DNA from: Candidatus Aminicenantota bacterium
Lineage (GTDB): Bacteria; Acidobacteriota; UBA6911; RPQK01; JAJDTT01
DNA: 9,704 bases
Assembly: GCA_026706325.1 (NCBI GenBank)
Contig: JAPOYZ010000084.1
Span: 1 to 9,704 of the forward strand
Direction of reading: 5' to 3'
The notes under the pieces are model-generated. The model made no database searches and had not been told where the DNA came from. It saw only the letters and a program-made list of their open reading frames with translations. This document shows positions 5,218 to 9,704 of the stretch, piece by piece (position 1 is the stretch's first letter; each line of letters opens with the position of its first letter). The translations under genes and the position numbers were made by a program.

Positions 5218-7503
5218 ATGAAGTCTCGCCGCCGTTGGAGGTATCCGTTCCTTGGGCCGGCGGCGTTGGGGTTGGCCCTGCTGCTCCTCTGCTCCTGGCC
5301 GGCGTGCAGACTGGACAGGGAATTGCCGAGGGTCGGCATCGTGGTGGGCAGCGCGGCGCCGGAACTGGAGCGTTTCGCGGCCCGGGAGCTGTGTGACTAT
5401 CTGGTCAAGCTCTATGGAATACAGGCCTGGCCCGAACGGAAACCGTCGGCTTCAGACCAGGTCTTGATCCTGATCGGCAATTCTCAAACCAATGCGACGG
5501 TGAAAAGAGCAACCGCCGGACAACCCTTTCCGGAGGTGACCGACCAGGGGATCGTGTTGCGGCGTTCGGAGCTGGACGGCCGGCCTGCCCTGATCGTGGG
5601 CGGCGGCAGCCCCAAGGCGACGCTGTGGGCGGTCTACGAACTGGCGGAGCGCTGGGGAGTGCGCTATCTGATCGACCGCGACGTTTTTCCCGAGAGGAAG
5701 GAAGCTTTCGTGCTTCCCGACCTCGACGTGGTGATGGAGCCGGTCTTTCGCATTCGCGGGCATCCCACCTTCCAGGACTTTGCCGCCAGCGGCGAGGCGT
5801 GGGGAGTGGCCGACTTTCACGTCCTGATCGACCAGTTGGCGAAGATGAAGTTCACCCGCATGAACATCTACGCTTATGGCTGGCAGCCCTATCTGCACTG
5901 GGAGCACAAGGGCATCCAACGGCGTTCGGCCTCCCTCTGGTACGGGTACCGCTATCCCATCGCTCCGGACATGTGGGGACGGGAGCTGTTCCAGGACGCG
6001 GAGGAATTCTGGAATCCGGACCTGCCGCCGGGAGGCGGCTACGAGGAGACCATGGCCGCCGGCGAGCGTCAGGTCCACAGCCTGATCGAACACGCGCACC
6101 GCCGGGGCATGGACTGCGATCTCTCGGTGCCCACCACCGACTTCACGCCGGAGTTCGCCCCCTTGCTTGACGGGGCGGAGAAGAGTTCGATCCTCACCGG
6201 GCTGACGGTGGTTCCCGGAGCCACCACCTCGTTGGATGACCCACGGCTCTACGAATTGGCGACCGCGGTCCTGCGGCACGCCGTCGACACCTATCCCGAG
6301 GTGGACTACCTGACCGTCTGGATGCCGGAGTTTCGCCAGTGGACGGAGGAATACGAGCGGGCCTGGAAGACGCTGGACGAGAAGTACGGTGTCGGCCAGG
6401 TTCTCTCCCTGCCGGACCTGCTGTCCGCGGCCGCGAACCGGAAGGGTTGGAACCGGGGAGTGGAGCGGGCGGTGAACATGGTGAAGGGCGACATCGCGGC
6501 CCTCTACTTCTACGACCGCCTGCTGCGCGACCCGAAAGTGCTGGAGGGAACGCTCCGGCCCGAAATTCCGTTCGTCTACGGGGAACCGGCCGAGGAGTTG
6601 TACCCTATCCTCGACCGCATTCTTCCCGCCGGCTGGCAGATCTCGGCCCACCCGGAGAACAACCCGGTGTTGTTGCTGAGCCGCCCGCAGGTCCTCACGG
6701 CCCTGGCTTCCCAGCAGGCTCCCGGAATTCTGCACATGACCATCGACGACGACGTCCTGGGGTTGGTGCCGCAACTGACCCCCAACACGCTGCACAAGAT
6801 CTTTCCCCTGATGAGGCGCAGCACCTGGGCGGGATTCATCGCGCGGGAACGCTTCCCCGGAGATCACGACTGGCCCTTGGCCTACATGGCCCGGGCGGCC
6901 TGGGACGCGGAGATCACACCGGACGCCGTGGGCCGCGATCTTCTGGCCGCGGTCTGCGGGGCTTCCTGCGGAGAGAGCCTGCTGGAGGCGTTTCACCAGG
7001 TGGAGGCGGCGACGCTGACCATGGTCCTCGCTCCCTCCAGGTCTGCCATCGCGTTCCCGGTCCCGCGGATGGTGATGAAGTATTGGACCCCAAAGCCGGC
7101 GCCTGAGTACATGGGCAAGGCCCGGCGCGAGTACGAGACCGCCCTGGAGGCGGCGCGCCGGGCGCGGGCCGAAGCCACGCCGGCGGGCCGGTGGTATCCG
7201 GACTTCTGGGTGGGGCGCCTCGAGTTTGGCGCCGGCTACGTGGAAGCGGTCGAGACGTTACACCACGCGGCCACTGCAGAGGCCGACGGCCGGATTGACG
7301 ACGCCCTCGCGCAGGCACGGAAGGCATTCGAGACGCTACGCCAAGCCACGCTGTCATACGCCCGAGTGGCACGCACGCCGACCGACCTGGGCGCCATCGC
7401 CGTGGTGAACGAATATGGGCGTCGCGCTCTGAAGACCAAGATGGCCGAATTGAAGAAGTCGCTACCTGCCGGGTCGAACGAGGGAAGGGAGCCGTCGCCA
7501 TGA
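5218..7503 (+). CDS. Exported glycoside-hydrolase-like protein (GH20/GH67-type N-terminal domain), copy 1
   Basis: A 761-aa protein. Residues 1-30 are an N-terminal export signal (RRRWR, then a Leu/Ala core, Cys at 30). The WPAC sequence is a poor lipobox, so lipidation is uncertain. Residues about 38-160 resemble the N-terminal alpha/beta domain of GH20 hexosaminidases and GH67 alpha-glucuronidases: VGSAAPELERFAARELCDYL, LILIGNSQTN, QGIVLRR, then W137AVYELAERWGVRYLIDRD155. From about 165 a probable TIM barrel follows, with strand-like segments and the motifs W222QPYLHWEHKG232, M369PE371, H506MTIDDDV513 and G539FIARERFPGDHD551. The last 160 residues look helical. Family knowledge suggests hydrolysis of a uronic-acid- or hexosamine-containing glycan outside the cytoplasm, but neither a GH20 DE pair nor a GH67 signature is recognisable, so the substrate is unknown. 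It is first in an operon and overlaps its paralogue by ATGA. Confidence 0.75.
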   Translation: MKSRRRWRYPFLGPAALGLALLLLCSWPACRLDRELPRVGIVVGSAAPELERFAARELCDYLVKLYGIQAWPERKPSASDQVLILIGNSQTNATVKRATAGQPFPEVTDQGIVLRRSELDGRPALIVGGGSPKATLWAVYELAERWGVRYLIDRDVFPERKEAFVLPDLDVVMEPVFRIRGHPTFQDFAASGEAWGVADFHVLIDQLAKMKFTRMNIYAYGWQPYLHWEHKGIQRRSASLWYGYRYPIAPDMWGRELFQDAEEFWNPDLPPGGGYEETMAAGERQVHSLIEHAHRRGMDCDLSVPTTDFTPEFAPLLDGAEKSSILTGLTVVPGATTSLDDPRLYELATAVLRHAVDTYPEVDYLTVWMPEFRQWTEEYERAWKTLDEKYGVGQVLSLPDLLSAAANRKGWNRGVERAVNMVKGDIAALYFYDRLLRDPKVLEGTLRPEIPFVYGEPAEELYPILDRILPAGWQISAHPENNPVLLLSRPQVLTALASQQAPGILHMTIDDDVLGLVPQLTPNTLHKIFPLMRRSTWAGFIARERFPGDHDWPLAYMARAAWDAEITPDAVGRDLLAAVCGASCGESLLEAFHQVEAATLTMVLAPSRSAIAFPVPRMVMKYWTPKPAPEYMGKARREYETALEAARRARAEATPAGRWYPDFWVGRLEFGAGYVEAVETLHHAATAEADGRIDDALAQARKAFETLRQATLSYARVARTPTDLGAIAVVNEYGRRALKTKMAELKKSLPAGSNEGREPSP
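7487..7491 (+). promoter_or_regulatory. Ribosome binding site of copy 2
   Basis: GGGAG lies 8 nt before ATG7500, inside the final codons of copy 1. It supports the ATG that overlaps the TGA stop of copy 1 and suggests coupled translation of the two paralogues. Confidence 0.65.
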
Positions 7504-9704
7504 GACTTGAAAGAGCTTGGATCTGTCTGGCGGTGCTGGTCCTGCTGCTGTTGGGATCGGCTTGCACACGGGTTCCTCAAGTAGACGTGGTTGTAGGCAG
7601 CGCCGCGCCGGAGCTGGAGCGCTTCGCGGCCCGGGAACTGTGCGACTACCTGGCCAAGCTGTATGGAATTCGGGCCTATCCGGCGCGCCATCCGTCCGGC
7701 GCCGCGGACGCGGTCTTTCTGATCGGCAGTCCGCAGACCAATGCAACGGTGAAACGGGCGATGGGGGAACGATCCTTTCCGGAGGTGAGCGATCAGGGGA
7801 TCGTGCTGCACCGGACGGATCTGGAAGGTCGTCCGGCCCTGATCCTGGCCGGAGGGAGCCCGCCCGCGACCCTGTGGGCCGTCTACGAGCTGGTGGAACG
7901 CTGGGGCGTGCGCTATTTCACCGACCGGGACGTTCTGCCGGAGCGAACGGACGCGTTCCAGCTTCCGGACCTGGACGTGGTCATGGAACCGGTCTTTCGC
8001 ATCCGCGGACATCCCAGCGTTCAGGACTTCGCCCCCAGCGGCGAATCGTGGGGCATGGCCGACTTTCGGGTCCTGATCGACCAACTGGCCAAGCTCAAGT
8101 TCAACCGGCTGCAGATTTCCGGTTACATGTACCAGCCCCTGCTCCACTGGGAGCACAAGGGCATCAAGCGGGATACGGCCTCCCTCTGGTACGACCAGCA
8201 CTTCCCCATCACGCCGGACATGATCGGACGGGAGCTGTTCGAAGACGCCGACGAGTTCTGGAATCCGGACCTTCCCCTGGGGGGACGTTATGAGGAGATG
8301 ATGGCCGCCGGGGAGCGGCTGGTTCACAACCTCATCGAGTACGCCCACCGCCGGGGAATGGAGTGCGACGTCGATGCGCCCACCAACGACTTTCCACCCG
8401 CCTTCGCGCCTCTGCTGAAAGGAGCCGAGCGAAGCTTCCAACTGACCGTCCGGCCCGGCTTCAACACCCCCGTGGACGACCCCGTGGTGTTCGATCTTTC
8501 CAGCGCCATCCTGCGGGCCACGGTCAACACCTATCCGGAAGCGGACCACATCCGGATGGGGATGCCGGAAGAGAAGCAATGGCTGGGGGAGTATGAACGG
8601 GCCTGGAAACTGCTGGATGCCAAATACGGAGTCGGCCAGGTGCGGTCCCTCCCCGATCTGGTGGAGGCGGCCGGGAACCGCAAGGGATCCGGGCGCTGGC
8701 CGGGCGAGCTGGGGGTGGCCCAGTTCAAGGCGGACCTCACCTCGCTCTATTTCTACGACCGCCTGTTGAACGACCCGAAGGTCCTGCAGGACAGTCTCCG
8801 GCCCGATATCGGGATCATCTTCAACGAACCTGCCGAAGAGCTGTTTCCCATCCTGGACCGGATTCTGCCGGCGGGTTCCGAAGTCGGGATCCACCCGGAG
8901 AACCAGCCCGAGAACTTTCTGCCCCGCGCCGAAGTCCTCGGGACTCTGAACACGGAAGAAGTCCCGGCCCACATGCACGTGACCCTGGACGACGACGTCG
9001 TTGGCCTCGTGCCGCAACTGCGGCCGGCGGTCCTGCACCAGGTGCTGCAGGAGCTGCGCCGCCACGGTTGGACCGGGTTCATCGCGCGCGAGCGCTTTCC
9101 GGGGGATCATGACGCGGTTCTGGCCTATCTGGCCCGGGCCGCCTGGGACGAGCAGGCGAATCCGAAGGACGTGGCCCGCGACCTGGTCGGGACCGTATGC
9201 GGGGAAGCGGCGGCGGAGGATCTGCTGACGGCCTTTGACCTGCTGGAATCGGCCACCCTCACCCTGGCCACCAGCCCCGAGTCGGACGCCAAGATCGGAC
9301 CGACGCGGCTTCTGGTCATCCCGTTCGCCTTCTACGTCAAGGGGATGATGATGAAGTTCTGGAAGCCGCAGGAGGTGCCGGCCTACCTGGCGACCGTGCA
9401 GCGGGATTACCGGGAGGCTCTGGAGGCCGCCCGGCGCGCCCGGAACAAATCGGAACCGCGGGGCCGCTGGTACGCCGATTTCTGGGTGGGACGGCTGGAG
9501 TTCGCCCTGGGATACGCCAACACGGTGGAAGCGCTGTACCGGGGAGCCCAGGCCGAAGAGGCCGGGCAGCGCAAAGAGGCGCTCAAACATGCCCGCAACG
9601 GGCTGGATTCCCTCCGCCAAGCCACGGAATCCTATGCCCGGGTCGCCCGCAACCGGACCGACCTGGGCTCCATCGCCGTGCTGAACGAGTACGGCTACCG
9701 TCCC
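7500..9704 (+). CDS. Exported glycoside-hydrolase-like lipoprotein, copy 2 (3' end outside window)
   Basis: Open for 735 codons to the window edge without a stop. By comparison with copy 1, only about 25 residues should be missing. Residues 1-22 form a lipoprotein-type signal peptide (R2, R5, Leu-rich core, then LLGSAC with Cys22), fitting the lipobox pattern better than copy 1. The body is collinear with copy 1: the N-terminal GH20/GH67-type domain (W126AVYELVERWGVRYFTDRD), the HWEHKG motif, MPE (355-357), TLDDDV (495-500), GFIARERFPGDHD and a helical C-terminus. In the first conserved block, beginning VVGSAAPELERF and ending TNATVKRA, 43 of 57 residues are identical by hand count. Near the start of the C-terminal part this copy has about 11 extra residues (around nucleotides 9289-9350, containing FYVKGMMMKFW) that copy 1 lacks. 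The likely role is an outer-membrane or periplasmic enzyme acting on a related glycan; the substrate is unknown. Confidence 0.75.
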   Translation, partial: MRLERAWICLAVLVLLLLGSACTRVPQVDVVVGSAAPELERFAARELCDYLAKLYGIRAYPARHPSGAADAVFLIGSPQTNATVKRAMGERSFPEVSDQGIVLHRTDLEGRPALILAGGSPPATLWAVYELVERWGVRYFTDRDVLPERTDAFQLPDLDVVMEPVFRIRGHPSVQDFAPSGESWGMADFRVLIDQLAKLKFNRLQISGYMYQPLLHWEHKGIKRDTASLWYDQHFPITPDMIGRELFEDADEFWNPDLPLGGRYEEMMAAGERLVHNLIEYAHRRGMECDVDAPTNDFPPAFAPLLKGAERSFQLTVRPGFNTPVDDPVVFDLSSAILRATVNTYPEADHIRMGMPEEKQWLGEYERAWKLLDAKYGVGQVRSLPDLVEAAGNRKGSGRWPGELGVAQFKADLTSLYFYDRLLNDPKVLQDSLRPDIGIIFNEPAEELFPILDRILPAGSEVGIHPENQPENFLPRAEVLGTLNTEEVPAHMHVTLDDDVVGLVPQLRPAVLHQVLQELRRHGWTGFIARERFPGDHDAVLAYLARAAWDEQANPKDVARDLVGTVCGEAAAEDLLTAFDLLESATLTLATSPESDAKIGPTRLLVIPFAFYVKGMMMKFWKPQEVPAYLATVQRDYREALEAARRARNKSEPRGRWYADFWVGRLEFALGYANTVEALYRGAQAEEAGQRKEALKHARNGLDSLRQATESYARVARNRTDLGSIAVLNEYGYRP

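Noticed and set aside
5452..6996. 514-aa open frame on the minus strand
   Set aside because: Antisense shadow of the first glycosidase-like gene; it resembles the antisense frame of the second copy only because the sense genes are paralogues.
5218..7503. Assignment to GH20, GH67 or GH89 proper
   Set aside because: Only the N-terminal domain resembles these families. The GH20 catalytic Asp-Glu motif and a recognisable GH67 or GH89 active-site segment were not found.
7236..9620. 794-aa open frame on the minus strand
   Set aside because: Lies antisense to the second glycosidase-like gene. It exists because GC-rich codons rarely give stops on the opposite strand, and no domain is seen.
1..9704. 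tRNA, rRNA, CRISPR array or insertion sequence
   Set aside because: I saw no cloverleaf or rRNA-like stretch, no regularly spaced direct repeats, and no transposase or terminal inverted repeats. The only large repeat is the paralogous gene pair.

Overview
The window is GC-rich bacterial DNA with strong codon periodicity, which produces several very long antisense shadow frames. Its protein mix is a Ca-binding beta-propeller with an ASPIC/UnbV tail, a GWxTD-domain protein paired with an exported TPR protein, and large secreted glycoside-hydrolase-like proteins. That mix is typical of Acidobacteriota and related soil or marine heterotrophs. The assignment rests on family content only; no rRNA or other phylogenetic marker is present.

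Left part (1-2095, plus strand): an exported CRTAC1-like seven-repeat FG-GAP/VCBS propeller with a C-terminal ASPIC/UnbV domain overlaps, by an ATGA junction, a small BrnA-type ribbon-helix-helix antitoxin. No BrnT toxin gene is visible. A short convergent gap (2096-2176) follows.

Middle part (2177-4879, minus strand): a two-gene operon reads leftward, with the GWxTD-domain protein first (3311-4879) and the exported TPR-repeat protein second (2177-3265), 45 bp apart. Both look like envelope or periplasmic proteins.

Right part (4880-9704): a 338-bp divergent intergenic region carries a perfect GC hairpin, a 38-nt almost pure pyrimidine tract and a good sigma70-type promoter (TTGACA, 17 bp, GACAAT). 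It drives two tandem, clearly paralogous exported proteins of about 760 aa, again joined by an ATGA overlap; the second runs off the window end. They have an N-terminal domain like those of GH20/GH67-type glycosidases, a probable TIM-barrel core and a helical C-terminus. I cannot place them in a defined GH family. They are the most interesting content: a duplicated, translationally coupled pair of putative surface or periplasmic carbohydrate-active proteins with conserved acidic motifs but no catalytic signature that I recognise.
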